From positions 186,001 to 250,000 of the forward strand of contig CP048486.1 in NCBI GenBank assembly GCA_025560025.1: a stretch of 64,000 nt of DNA. The letters run 5' to 3'. Both the position numbers and the translations under genes were made by a program. Below the pieces are notes generated by a model. That model made no database searches. It was not told the DNA's origin and saw only the letters and a list, made by a program, of their open reading frames with translations. Positions 17,084 through 27,876 of the stretch are shown piece after piece (position 1 is the first letter of the stretch; the number at the start of each line of letters is the position of its first letter). This stretch comes from Agrobacterium tumefaciens (lineage in GTDB: Bacteria; Pseudomonadota; Alphaproteobacteria; Rhizobiales; Rhizobiaceae).

Positions 17084-19066
17084 CTATTCGACCACGACGG
17101 ACAGTGCCGAGCCGGTATAGACCGCCCGTACTTTCACATTGCCCGCATCGATCGTGGCGAATGTCCCGGTCAGACCATTGGCAGCGATCACATCGAGGCG
17201 CGTGCCGGCAGCCGGCACGCCACCATCGAAAGCGAGCTTCAGCGTCGCGCCGTCCAGCACCACATTCCCTTTAACGCGCAGAGCAGCCTTTTGCGGATCC
17301 AGCGCCAGTATGCCACCAGACTGCGAATAATCACCGCCGATGGCGACATCCTTGCCTGCCTTGAGCGAAAGCGTGCCGCCGCTGACCAGCACACCGCCGG
17401 TTCCAAGCGCATCGGCAGACGAGACTATCAGCGCACCATCCCTTAAAATTGTGCCGCCACCATAGCTGTTATTACCGCTGAGCGTCAGCGCTCCGCTACC
17501 GGATTTGACGAGACGCCCTGCCCCGGCAATATCGTTCGTCCAGCGGTCTGCCGCGTTGAAGCCGCCGGCGGCGGCATCCATCGTGACTTCGACATCGCCA
17601 TCGAACGCACCGTAACCACCGGCCGCGGCCACCAGATTGATCCGCCCCCAGCCATTGCTGTCATCAAGCAGCGGATAACCCGCCTCGATACCGGTGGAGA
17701 ACAGAACGGCGCGCCGCTCTGCGGCATCAAGATAAGGCAGGCGCGTTTCCAGCAGAACCTCGGCCCCTTTCGGCACCATCATCGGCGCATCACCCACGGC
17801 TTTGTCGCGGCTGAAGGAAAAGGACATGCGCCTGCGATAATCCGATCCGTTCTTCGCCGCATCGGCAAACCGGTCAACATCCGGCTTTGCGCCATGGGCG
17901 AAATCGATGAGCGACTGGCCCTGTGGCAAGCGTTTGGCGAAATAGGCCTGCAAGGCCGCGTGCGCGGCCTTCTTAACCTCGGCATTTTTCGGGTCCTGCA
18001 ACATGGCGGCGGCCATGGCGGTTGCGGTGATGCGGCCGCCGATCACGTCGAGCGGTGAATGCATGCCGGCGACGATGCGGCTTTCGCCGAGTTCGGAAGC
18101 AGCCGTCAGCAATTCGGAAAAGCGCTCCGGCACGGCATAGGCATAGGCGATGGCGGCCAGATAGGCGGCATTGGTATGCCCGCTCGGGAAACCGCCATCC
18201 TTGCCGCGCCCGCGATTTTCCCGCGCATATTTCAGCGCCGGCACGATGATGCCCGGATCGCTTTCATGGCTTTCGAAGCTGCGGTCGCCAATCGTTTCCT
18301 TGCCGGTCTCGATCACCTCGCCTTTGTCGTTCATGCGCCAGGGCCGTGGTGTGGAATAGAAATATTTCGCCGGCGACGTCGTGCCCTCCGGGCCGCGGAT
18401 CACCTTCATGAAGGCGACGAAATCCTTCAGTTCGCTATCGGCTGCACCCGCCTCGGTGCCCTTGTCGTCTTCCTTGCGGGCGATGACCTCGTTCGGGTCG
18501 AAATCAGCGAGCGTATGATTGATCGTCGTCGTCGCGCCCGCCCCTTTGCGATACCAGTCGGCGAGCGGCCCCATGCCGTCGATGACGCTGTAACCCTGCG
18601 AACGGCGATCATTCATATAGGCTTCGAAAGCAGCAGTGCGGCTGCGGTTCTCGCCGGTGACGGACAGCACGTAGCGCATGTTCTCCTGCCAGACGGCGGG
18701 ATCGACGATCTTCACATGGCTGAAATCCGCCGGACCATCGCCATTGGCACCGCCATCCGCCCATTTTTCATCGCCAAGCGTCCAGATGCGGTTGAAACCG
18801 GAGAGGATTTCAATGATCGGGTTGTCCCGATCATCATAGGCGCGAACTGCCTCGCCCTTCTCATTCTTGCCGGTCTGGTTGCGATAATTGTCGGCAAGCG
18901 GCAGCGGGTATGTTGCCGCCGGTTCCGGCACCGTGATGGCATAACCCTGCCCTGCCGGCCCGGTGCGATCGAAGGCCTGCGCGCCCGGAACCAGAATCAG
19001 CAATGCGACGGAGGCGAGCAGGCTCGAGCGTGCGGAAAAGAAAGACGACATCTTCAGTCTGGCCAT
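17084..19066 (-). CDS. Secreted PAP2-family phosphatase with autotransporter-type beta repeat
   Basis: Exported protein of 660 aa; signal peptide with cleavage after AQA near residue 31. The PAP2 / class A acid phosphatase triad is complete: K-x6-RP at 234-242, PSGH at 294-297 and SR-x5-H-x3-D at 329-340. Residues about 518-570 (VKSGSGALTLSGNNSYGGGT, GTGGVLVSGGTLSLKAG) form an autotransporter-associated beta-strand repeat, but no beta-barrel translocator follows; the protein ends soon after. It should hydrolyse phosphate esters in the periplasm or outside the cell. AGGA precedes the ATG. It sits alone between a convergent ROK gene and the pectin locus. Substrate is unknown. Confidence 0.88.
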   Translation of the reverse strand: MARLKMSSFFSARSSLLASVALLILVPGAQAFDRTGPAGQGYAITVPEPAATYPLPLADNYRNQTGKNEKGEAVRAYDDRDNPIIEILSGFNRIWTLGDEKWADGGANGDGPADFSHVKIVDPAVWQENMRYVLSVTGENRSRTAAFEAYMNDRRSQGYSVIDGMGPLADWYRKGAGATTTINHTLADFDPNEVIARKEDDKGTEAGAADSELKDFVAFMKVIRGPEGTTSPAKYFYSTPRPWRMNDKGEVIETGKETIGDRSFESHESDPGIIVPALKYARENRGRGKDGGFPSGHTNAAYLAAIAYAYAVPERFSELLTAASELGESRIVAGMHSPLDVIGGRITATAMAAAMLQDPKNAEVKKAAHAALQAYFAKRLPQGQSLIDFAHGAKPDVDRFADAAKNGSDYRRRMSFSFSRDKAVGDAPMMVPKGAEVLLETRLPYLDAAERRAVLFSTGIEAGYPLLDDSNGWGRINLVAAAGGYGAFDGDVEVTMDAAAGGFNAADRWTNDIAGAGRLVKSGSGALTLSGNNSYGGGTILRDGALIVSSADALGTGGVLVSGGTLSLKAGKDVAIGGDYSQSGGILALDPQKAALRVKGNVVLDGATLKLAFDGGVPAAGTRLDVIAANGLTGTFATIDAGNVKVRAVYTGSALSVVVE

Positions 19067-19243
19067 GACGAATCCTATGATTTTCAGCGAGAGACGCGTG
19101 ACGAAAATAGGCGGCGCGGCGTTCCGCGCGCCTCATCGTCAGGTTTAAACAGAGCGTATTTCAGTTTTTCGATGGACCGCCGGGAATGGCTCCCTGCGGC
19201 AATTCCTCCAGCGAAAATGCGCCGCCTTCGGAAAGAAACGGCG

Positions 19244-19276
19244 CGATATGCCCGGAGCACCACTCCGGGCATATCG
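19244..19276. terminator. Strong hairpin behind CUT1 binding-protein gene
   Basis: Perfect 14-bp inverted repeat with a 5-nt loop between the stop of the sugar-binding-protein gene (19320) and the start of the phosphatase gene. On the minus strand it is followed by a weak pyrimidine stretch. It probably ends or protects the binding-protein transcript. Confidence 0.6.
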
Positions 19277-19319
19277 TTCGAGAGCTTCATCATTCCGCCG
19301 GAGGCGGACGGTCAGACCC

Positions 19320-20600
19320 TTATTTCTTGACCGCGACAGCCTCGTTGATCTTGGCGACGTCATCCTCCAGAACCTTGTAGGTCTGGTCGAGCGTCAACTC
19401 GCCGACGATGAGCTGGCTCATGCGCTGCACGATCTGCTGATACATGGCGCTGCCGCCCTTGGCGCGTTCGAAATCGCGGGCGGCCTGCGGCACGTTCTTC
19501 TTGTTGTCGAGGAACACCTTCATCGCCGCCTTGGCGTCTTCGCTCTTCAGCTTGTATTGCGGATCGACGATCTCGGCACCCGTCAGGACGACATAGTTCT
19601 CGGCGATCTCCCGCTGCACCTTTTCGGAGCCGAGGAATTCGACGAAGTGAGCCACATCTTCAGGGTATTTGGTGCGCTTGAAGCCGACAATGGCGGTGCC
19701 GCCGGGCATGGCGTAGCATCCGGCATCGCCGCAAGGTGCGTTGATTGCGGTCCATTCGAAGGCGTCGCCGATCTTGTTCTGGAACGGATTGACCATCCAG
19801 TTGCCGGCCAGATAGGTCACGACATTGCCGTTGACGAACTCGTCACCCATGTTCTTGTACTGCGAACCGCCGGCGGCACCCCACATTTCCTTGGGGAAGC
19901 TGCCATTCTGCGTCCATGAATAGATATCGGCGATGTATTTCTTCGCCGCATCGTCCGGGAAGCTGAACTTGCCGTCCTTCACATAGGTCGCGCCATAAGC
20001 AAAGGCGCCGCCGGAGAAGCGGTGGCCGGAACGGTCCATGGTGAAGGGAATCTGCACGCCGGTCGCCTTGGCGACACGGGCGGAAGCCTCGACGATCTCG
20101 CTGAATTTCGCGGTCGGGCCGGGCAAGGGTTCACCCGCCTGCTCGAACAGCGTCTTGTTGACGAAGGGCAGGTTGAGCGTCTGCGACGCCATGTAACCGT
20201 TGATCGACTGCGGATCGCTGACATTCGGCAGGCGAAGCTGGTTGAGGCTGGAACCATGCAGCTTCGCGAAGGCTTCCGCGTCTTTCATGTAGGGGCGCAT
20301 GTCGAGATAATAGGGGGCAAGCTGCCAGTCGGTGATCTTGGCGATGTCAGGACCTTCGCCCACCGCCAGCTGCACCGGCAGCTGCTTGGAAACGGCGTCA
20401 TAACCCGAAGACACGAAGTTGATCTTCACGCCGGGATTGGCCGCTTCGAACTCCTTGCTGAGGTCGGCCATGCGCTGCACGTAACCCTGGTCGTCATCCG
20501 TAAAAAGGAAAGTGATCGTGCGGGTCTCGGCCTGCGCGGCTGCAAGACCGGCGACGGAGGCAATTACAAGGGCGCTGACGCCCGAAAACAATTTCATCAT
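19320..20600 (-). CDS. CUT1 sugar-binding protein, probable pectin oligosaccharide importer
   Basis: Periplasmic binding protein of 426 aa. The ATG at 20600 has GGGAGG 6 bp upstream; an ATG at 20606 abuts that site and is unlikely. Signal peptide ends near AAAQAE. The mature part (TITFLFTDDDQGYVQRMADLSKEFEAANPGVKINFV) is a family 1 sugar-binding fold. It is transcribed away from the operon that encodes the matching ATPase, two permeases, GH105 and GH28, sharing a divergent promoter with two near-identical palindromes. It likely captures unsaturated galacturonate- or rhamnogalacturonate-containing oligosaccharides. Confidence 0.9.
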   Translation of the reverse strand: MMKLFSGVSALVIASVAGLAAAQAETRTITFLFTDDDQGYVQRMADLSKEFEAANPGVKINFVSSGYDAVSKQLPVQLAVGEGPDIAKITDWQLAPYYLDMRPYMKDAEAFAKLHGSSLNQLRLPNVSDPQSINGYMASQTLNLPFVNKTLFEQAGEPLPGPTAKFSEIVEASARVAKATGVQIPFTMDRSGHRFSGGAFAYGATYVKDGKFSFPDDAAKKYIADIYSWTQNGSFPKEMWGAAGGSQYKNMGDEFVNGNVVTYLAGNWMVNPFQNKIGDAFEWTAINAPCGDAGCYAMPGGTAIVGFKRTKYPEDVAHFVEFLGSEKVQREIAENYVVLTGAEIVDPQYKLKSEDAKAAMKVFLDNKKNVPQAARDFERAKGGSAMYQQIVQRMSQLIVGELTLDQTYKVLEDDVAKINEAVAVKK

Positions 20601-20614
20601 GCTCATCCTCCCAA

Positions 20615-20628
20615 TGAAAATATTTTCA
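20615..20628. promoter_or_regulatory. Operator candidate 1 of pectin locus
   Basis: TGAAAATATTTTCA, a perfect 14-bp palindrome just upstream of the binding-protein gene. It matches a second site at 20755-20768 in 13 of 14 positions, as expected for a regulator acting on both divergent units. The LacI protein at 29163-30209 is the natural candidate; the TGAAA-N4-TTTCA half-sites also resemble KdgR-type pectin operators. Confidence 0.5.
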
Positions 20629-20754
20629 CAAATCGAACAAAAGCTCCTCTGCTTAATTCGATTTATCCTGTTTTGCGACTTGACAGAATAAACGTCAAGC
20701 TGTTTGTTTTGGGTAAATCACACAAATCGACGCGAAAAAGCGAAAATCGAATTG

Positions 20755-20768
20755 TGAAAATAATTTCA
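20755..20768. promoter_or_regulatory. Operator candidate 2 of pectin locus
   Basis: TGAAAATAATTTCA, 26 bp before the ATG of the 840-aa gene, differs from the site at 20615-20628 by one base. Its nearness to the start fits repression of the enzyme/transporter operon. Confidence 0.5.
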
Positions 20769-20794
20769 TAAAGATCGAAGGGAGGCGACCCATT

Positions 20795-23317
20795 ATGACG
20801 GATGGACCATTTGCGGCGAACGCGTCGCAGCCGACATATACCGTCGCAAACGGCGAAACGGTGACCGCCTGGATCGTCTCCGATCCGGTGGAGACGTCGT
20901 TTCCCGGCACCGCAGCCCCCGCCGAAGACCGCGTGAACTATCGCTTCATCAACGGTTTCGTCGATGTGGGCGACCTGCCCTGCCGCAAGGCCTTCCAGCA
21001 GACCATGATCGGCCGCGATATCGCGCCCGAGACTGGCTTTACGGTTTCGCACCTCAACCTGCCGGGCTCCAACCGCCGCGTCGAATTCACCGGTTTCTGG
21101 CATGTTCCCACTCATGTGCAGCGCTGGCTGAAGGGCACCTTCCGCAGCGATGCGGCAAGACAGGCGCATTTTCGGCTGCGCACCTGCGGCGGCGTCCGCA
21201 TCTGGGTGGGCGGGGTCGAACAGGTCCGTTTCGAACCTTTCATCCGCAATGTCGAAAGCAGCCGTGACATCACGCTCGATCTCGCGGCCGGCGACAACGA
21301 GGTGCTGCTGCTCTGCGAGGATCTGGCGGAACGCGACATCATCTGGTTCTTCGAACTTGAGGTCGTCGACGCCGTGCCGCTGACCGTCGTGCTGCCCGTG
21401 CCGCTCGACCGGGAGGAGACGAAGCGTCTCGCCGCGCTGGTGCGCGATGTTCGCCCGGCGCGGGACGTGTTTTCCGGCACGGCCCTCGAACTGGTCTTCG
21501 GGGCCGCACCTGCGAACGACCTGCCGGTGCACATCGCGGTCAAAAGCCATGGCCATGAGCGCGCTGCGCTCGCGGAAGTGGATACCGTGCTGAAGGCCGG
21601 GCAATCCTCGCTGACGATACCCGAAACGACAGGCATTTCGGATGGGTATCACGGTGTCAAAATCACCATTGGTTCGGGAGCGGGAACGGTAACCCGCGTC
21701 ATCGACGCCGCTTTCATGCATGACATCGCGCCGGAAGCCTCCAATGCCGATATCAACGAGCGGAAAAAGGCCGCCCTCTCCTTCAGCGCCCGCTTCGGCG
21801 CCTGGCGCATCGGCCGCGCGCTGGCGATGGCCGCCACCGGCAGCGATGACATCGAGACGATCGGCGGCATCGTTGACGCAACGCTGCATTCCATCGATCG
21901 GCGGGAAGACTGCTCCGACTTCGTCATGATCCCGCTTCTGTGGCTGGTGCGCGCCTATGGCGACCGCCTGCCGGCAGAGATGCGGGCGCGGATCGATACC
22001 TCGATCCTCGGCTATCGCTACTGGGTGGACGAACCGGGCAATGACGTCATGTGGTTCTGGAGCGAGAACCATGTTCTCTGCTTCCACACCAGCCAGTTAT
22101 TAGCCGGCGAGTATCTGCCGGATGCCGTCTTCACCGCCTCCGGCCGCAACGGCAGAGAACAGGCGGCGCTGGCCACTGAGCGGCTGGAGCGCTGGTTCGA
22201 CAGCGTCGAGGCGCATGGTCTCGCCGAATGGAATTCGGCCGCCTATTACCCGGTGGATTTCATCGGCCTTCTCGCCATCGAACATTGGGCGGGGCAGGAA
22301 CTTGCCGCCCGCGCGCGCTATCAGATTGATCTCATCTTCGAAATGATCGCATTGCACACGCTCGGCGGCGTTCCCTCCGGCTCCCAGGGCAGGGCCTATG
22401 ACAAGGAGCTGCGCGCCGGGCCGCTGACGGAACTGGCGCCTTTTGCGCAGGTCGCCTTCGGTCAGGGCTGGCTGAACAACGGTGTCGCCTCGCTACCGAT
22501 GTTCTGCTGCGGCGATTACCTGCCGCCGGTGCACCTTGCCGCCCTTTCACAGTTGACAAGTGGCCGCATGGTCGAGGCGCGGTATGCGCAGGGGCTGGAG
22601 CCCGGCAAGCTCGTGCTCTTCAAGAACGAGGCCGCCCAGCTTTCCACCGTTGTCGATCACAAGACCGGCCGCAAGGGCCACCAGCAGCACGTCATGGACA
22701 TCAAGCTTGCCGGCCACCCGATGGCGCGGCTCTGGGTCAATCATCCGGGCGAAGACGATCCGTGGGGCACCCAACGCCCCTCCTATTGGGCGGGAAGCGG
22801 CATCCTGCCGCGCGTGGCGCAACATCGCGATCTGGCGATGCTGATCTTCGATACGCAGGATCACCGCAACGACTGGACCCATGCCTATCTCGGCCGCGAC
22901 GGGCTGGACGAGGTGCTGGTGGAGGGCAACTGGCTCATCACCCGCGCGGGCCGCGGCTTTGCCGCGCTTTATGCGACCAACGGGCTTCAGCCCATCGCCG
23001 CCGGCGCCACCGCCAATCGCGAGATCAGATCGCCCGGCCGCCGCGCCGGCTGGGTCGGCATCATCGGCTGCGGGGATGTCGCGGAGTTTGCCCGTTTTCG
23101 GGAAAAAATCCTCACCACGCGGATCACCTTCGATGCCGAAAGCCGGCTGCTCTCGGTCACGCCGCCGGGCAGCCCGGAGCTTACCCTGACCTGGGACGGC
23201 GCATTCACCATTGGCGGGCAGGCCATGGCCTTCGACCACGACCAGCCCCAGCCGGAAATCACCTTCGACAGTGCCGACCCCGCATCGGGCGGCGCGGCAC
23301 AACCATTCTACTCCTAA
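20795..23317 (+). CDS. Large uncharacterised protein of the pectin locus, probable glycan-active enzyme
   Basis: Protein of 840 aa without a signal peptide, so cytoplasmic. GGGAGG precedes the ATG. The N-terminal part (about 1-200) looks like a beta-rich accessory region (FRLRTCGGVRIWVGG; SRDITLDLAAGDNEVLLLCEDL). The middle (about 330-600) is helical with conserved aromatic and acidic stretches (DVMWFWSENHVLCFHTSQLLAGE; GLAEWNSAAYYPVDF; GGVPSGSQGRAYDKE) like an (alpha/alpha)6 glycosidase or lyase toroid, and the C-terminus is again beta-rich. I cannot assign a family with certainty. First gene of the operon with GH105, GH28 and a sugar importer, so action on imported uronic-acid oligosaccharides is likely. 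Confidence 0.7.
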   Translation: MTDGPFAANASQPTYTVANGETVTAWIVSDPVETSFPGTAAPAEDRVNYRFINGFVDVGDLPCRKAFQQTMIGRDIAPETGFTVSHLNLPGSNRRVEFTGFWHVPTHVQRWLKGTFRSDAARQAHFRLRTCGGVRIWVGGVEQVRFEPFIRNVESSRDITLDLAAGDNEVLLLCEDLAERDIIWFFELEVVDAVPLTVVLPVPLDREETKRLAALVRDVRPARDVFSGTALELVFGAAPANDLPVHIAVKSHGHERAALAEVDTVLKAGQSSLTIPETTGISDGYHGVKITIGSGAGTVTRVIDAAFMHDIAPEASNADINERKKAALSFSARFGAWRIGRALAMAATGSDDIETIGGIVDATLHSIDRREDCSDFVMIPLLWLVRAYGDRLPAEMRARIDTSILGYRYWVDEPGNDVMWFWSENHVLCFHTSQLLAGEYLPDAVFTASGRNGREQAALATERLERWFDSVEAHGLAEWNSAAYYPVDFIGLLAIEHWAGQELAARARYQIDLIFEMIALHTLGGVPSGSQGRAYDKELRAGPLTELAPFAQVAFGQGWLNNGVASLPMFCCGDYLPPVHLAALSQLTSGRMVEARYAQGLEPGKLVLFKNEAAQLSTVVDHKTGRKGHQQHVMDIKLAGHPMARLWVNHPGEDDPWGTQRPSYWAGSGILPRVAQHRDLAMLIFDTQDHRNDWTHAYLGRDGLDEVLVEGNWLITRAGRGFAALYATNGLQPIAAGATANREIRSPGRRAGWVGIIGCGDVAEFARFREKILTTRITFDAESRLLSVTPPGSPELTLTWDGAFTIGGQAMAFDHDQPQPEITFDSADPASGGAAQPFYS

Positions 23318-23330
23318 GCGGAATTGACAG

Positions 23331-24425
23331 ATGAACCAGCCAAGCATGGAAAAAGACACTCTCAGGACGACGATCGACAATGTCGCCGCCGCCTTCAGCC
23401 GCCTCAAGGGCATTCAGGAAGGTCTGGTCAGCGGCAGTTCCGATGGCAAGATCCAGTTCGATGAATGGGACTGGGAAGTGGGTGTGGGCCTTTACGGTTT
23501 CCTGCGCCGGGCGCTCGCCGCCAACGACCGGAAGGCATTGGACGACCTCGTGACATGGTATGGCTGGCAGATCGAACGTGGCCTGCCGCCACGCCAGATC
23601 AACAGTTCCGCTCCGATGCTGCCGCTTGTCATCCTCACCGAACATGTCGACCGACCGGATTTCCGGGCGCTGGTGGAAGACTGGGCCGACTGGTTGGTGC
23701 ATCAATTGCCGAAAACCGAAGATGGCGGCTTTCAGCATGTCGTCAAGGAGCGGCTGAATGAGGGCGAACTCTGGGACGACACGCTGTTCATGGCATGTCT
23801 GTTCCTCGCCCGCGCCGGCGTTGTCTGCAAACGTCAGGACTGGATCGACGAGGCGGTCTACCAGTTCATGATCCATACGCGTTATCTCTCGGACCCCGTC
23901 ACCGGGCTCTGGTATCACGGCTGGACCTTCAACGGACGCCATAATTTCGCTGACGCCTTCTGGGCACGCGGCAATTCCTGGATCACCGTCGCCATTCCCG
24001 AACTCTTCGAACTGGTGCCGACGCTTGGCGAAAAGGACAGGCGTTTCCTCGCCAATGTGCTGGCAAGCCAGGTGCGGTCGCTGCGCCAATATCAGCGCGA
24101 GGACGGCATGTTCCACACGCTGCTCGATGACCCGACCTCGCCGGTGGAAACATCAGCCACGGCCGGCATCGCCTATGGCATTCTGCGCGGCATCGAGGCC
24201 GGCATTCTCGGCGAAGAAAATCGCCCGCATGCGGAGCGAGCGCTGAAGGCGGTGCTTGGCAATATCGACGATGAAGGCGTCGTCCACGGTGTCTCCGACG
24301 GCACGCCGATGGGCCACGATCTCGACTTCTACCGCCGCATTCCCAATCTACCCACGCCCTACGGGCAGGCGCTGACCATGCTGCTTTTGATCGACGTTTT
24401 TCTGAAAAGGCCGCAGGTATCATGA
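23331..24425 (+). CDS. GH105 unsaturated rhamnogalacturonyl hydrolase (YteR/YesR-like)
   Basis: Cytoplasmic hydrolase of 364 aa without signal peptide, from the family that removes the 4,5-unsaturated galacturonic acid left by pectate or rhamnogalacturonan lyases. Family marks are GELWDDTLFMA with the catalytic Asp around residues 149-150, FWARGNSW at 208-215, and the repeated (alpha/alpha)6 pattern. The length is typical. It starts 13 bp after the 840-aa gene and its stop overlaps the GH28 start (ATGA). Its presence indicates that the imported sugars are products of lyases secreted elsewhere. Confidence 0.88.
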   Translation: MNQPSMEKDTLRTTIDNVAAAFSRLKGIQEGLVSGSSDGKIQFDEWDWEVGVGLYGFLRRALAANDRKALDDLVTWYGWQIERGLPPRQINSSAPMLPLVILTEHVDRPDFRALVEDWADWLVHQLPKTEDGGFQHVVKERLNEGELWDDTLFMACLFLARAGVVCKRQDWIDEAVYQFMIHTRYLSDPVTGLWYHGWTFNGRHNFADAFWARGNSWITVAIPELFELVPTLGEKDRRFLANVLASQVRSLRQYQREDGMFHTLLDDPTSPVETSATAGIAYGILRGIEAGILGEENRPHAERALKAVLGNIDDEGVVHGVSDGTPMGHDLDFYRRIPNLPTPYGQALTMLLLIDVFLKRPQVS

Positions 24426-25773
24426 GCGCGCAGCCTCACATCAGCATCGAGGCCGGCGGCCATGACGCCACGGCCGACATCCAGCGGGCAATCGATACGG
24501 TCTCGGCAGCCGGCGGCGGTCGCGTGTCGCTTCTGGGCGGTCGCCATGTCACTGGCGGCCTCAAGCTTAAGAGCGGCGTGGAACTGCATCTTGCGGAAGA
24601 CGCGGTGCTTGCGCCTGCCTCCGACTATGAGGCCTATGCCCATACAACGGTTTCGGTGATCGCCGAAGAGTCCAACCGTGGCATGATCATCGCCAAGGGG
24701 GCGAGTGATATCGCCGTCACCGGCCCCGGCCGCATTGAGGCCGGCGGCGAGAACTTCATCACAGGTGATGACGAGGCCATGGGAACCTATATCCCGGCCG
24801 CAAGGCGACCGCGTGTAATGGTGCTGGAGTGCTGCCGCAAGGTGCGCCTTGAAAACCTCTCCATCAGTGGCTCGCCGATGTGGACGCTGCATATGGTCGA
24901 TTGCGAAGACCTTCATTTCCGCAATCTGCGCATCGAAAACGATCGCCGCCTGCCCAATACGGATGGCATCGTGCTGGATGCCTGCCGGCGCGCGCTGATC
25001 GAGGATTGCTTCATCTCGACCGCCGATGACGGCATCTGCCTGAAGACCAGCGCCGGGCCGGACGGCAAAGCGGTGGGTGTCTGCGATGACATCACAGTTC
25101 GCCGCTGCACCGTTTCCAGCGTCAGCTGCGCCCTGAAGCTCGGCACGGAATCCTTCGGCGATTTCACCAATGTGGTGTTCGAGGATTGCAAGATCGTCAA
25201 GTCCAATCGCGGCGTCGGCCTGTTTTCCCGTGATGGCGGTGCCATGCGCAATATCCGCTTTTCACGGATCGAGGCCGAGTGCCACGAAACGCCGGGCGGC
25301 TTCTGGGGCTCCGGCGAGGCTGTGACCGTCACAGTCGTCGACCGCCGCCCCGAGCGTCAGGCCGGCAGCGTCGACAATCTGGTCGTTGAAGACTTGAGCG
25401 GTTCGATGGAAGGCGCGATCAACCTCGTCGCCACATCGAAGGCCGGTATCCACAATGTCCGGCTGGAGCGCATCACGCTGTCGCAGCGGCCCGGCAAGCT
25501 CGGAACCGGCCTGCAATATGATCTGCGCCCGACCAATGCGGATATCGCGCCAAGTCCCGACGCGGCCGGCCGTGCCAATGCGTGGACGCGGGATGCCGAA
25601 GGCAGGATCGTCGGAATGGAGGATTATCCCGGCGGAATGCCGGCGGTCTATCTTGCCGGCGTGGAAGGATTTGCGGCACGCGATGTCGCCATTAAAAGAA
25701 CGACGCCCTTGCCCGAGGGCTGGAACAGCCAAGAGATCGTCGCGACGACGAACTTGTGCGAAGGGAGCAGGTG

Positions 25774-25774
<1 letters not shown>
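24422..25774 (+). CDS. GH28-family polygalacturonase-like protein
   Basis: Right-handed beta-helix protein of 450 aa without signal peptide. It retains the GH28 acid motifs N179-T-D181-G and D202-D203-G, but where the family usually shows GHG it has [12 protein letters not shown] (about 233-244), so specificity may differ from classical polygalacturonases. The start overlaps the GH105 stop, and its own stop shares a base with the ATPase start. A cytoplasmic location suggests trimming of imported homogalacturonan or rhamnogalacturonan oligomers. Confidence 0.85.
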
Positions 25775-26877
<1,103 letters not shown>

Positions 26878-26878
26878 C

Positions 26879-27874
26879 ATGGCCAATCCGACGCTTGCGA
26901 GACTGTCCGACCGTGCGCTCGATGCCGTGATGGCGATTGCCGAAGTGCCGCTCAACTTCATCGAGCGGCTGATCGGCAAAAGGCGTATGCCCTATATTTT
27001 CCTGATGCCGAACCTCGTTCTCTTCGGCATCTTCACCTTCCTGCCGATTGCCATTGCCGTCGGTTACGCCTTCACCGGCGGCACCGAACTTCTCATCACC
27101 GACCGCCCCTTCGTCGGGCTGGAAAACTTCGGCAAGCTGCTGGATTGCCAGAGCTACATGGACCCCGGAAGCTGCCGGGAATCGCTGTTCTGGACGGCGA
27201 TCTGGAACACTTTGTGGTTCGTGGGCTTCAACGTCATCGCCACGCTGCTGGTCGCGCTCATCACCGCCCTCATCCTCAACCGGGCGATTGCCGCGCGCGG
27301 TTTCTTCCGCGCCATGTTCTTTTACCCGGTCCTGCTATCGCCGGTCGTCATCGGCCTCATCTGGAAATGGTTCCTCGACCGCAACGGCCTGCTGAACGCC
27401 TTTTTCCAGATGCTCGGCGTGCCGCCGGAAATCTTCCTGCTGGACGTCGGCTGGTCGCGTTTCTTCGTCGTGGTGGTCTCGGTCTGGTTCCACATGGGCT
27501 TTTATACGCTGATCCTGCTCGCCGGCCTTCAGGCCATCCCGAAGGACCTCTATGAAGCCGCCGCCATCGACGCCGCCTCGCCCCGGCGCACCCTGCTGCG
27601 CATCACCCTGCCGCTGCTTGGGCCCAACCTGCTCGTCGTGCTCATCCTGCTTATGATCCGCTCGGTGCAAATCTTTGACGAAGCTTGGGTTCTGACCAAT
27701 GGCGGCGGGCCGGGCACGGCCAATACATTCGTGGTGCAATATATCTACCAGATGGCCTTCGGCAGCGATCTGAGGCTGTTCGGCCTTGCATCCGCCGCAT
27801 CGGTTCTGATGGGCCTTGTGCTTCTCGCGCTGACGCTCGTGCAGTTGCGCCTTGGCAAAAAGATGGAGTCCTGA
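26879..27874 (+). CDS. CUT1 sugar ABC transporter permease (MalF/UgpA type)
   Basis: Inner-membrane permease of 331 aa with about six membrane helices. First helix: YIFLMPNLVLFGIFTFLPIAI. Coupling motif: KDLYEAAAIDAASPRRTLLRITLPLLGPN. The ATG at 26879 lies two bases after the ATPase stop. It pairs with the next permease for the uronate-oligosaccharide importer. Confidence 0.92.
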   Translation: MANPTLARLSDRALDAVMAIAEVPLNFIERLIGKRRMPYIFLMPNLVLFGIFTFLPIAIAVGYAFTGGTELLITDRPFVGLENFGKLLDCQSYMDPGSCRESLFWTAIWNTLWFVGFNVIATLLVALITALILNRAIAARGFFRAMFFYPVLLSPVVIGLIWKWFLDRNGLLNAFFQMLGVPPEIFLLDVGWSRFFVVVVSVWFHMGFYTLILLAGLQAIPKDLYEAAAIDAASPRRTLLRITLPLLGPNLLVVLILLMIRSVQIFDEAWVLTNGGGPGTANTFVVQYIYQMAFGSDLRLFGLASAASVLMGLVLLALTLVQLRLGKKMES

Positions 27875-27876
27875 CC

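Noticed and set aside
20663..22087. 474-codon minus-strand frame opposite the 840-aa gene
   Set aside because: No ribosome site or recognisable domain, His/Arg/Asp-rich; it also spans the divergent promoter. Antisense shadow.
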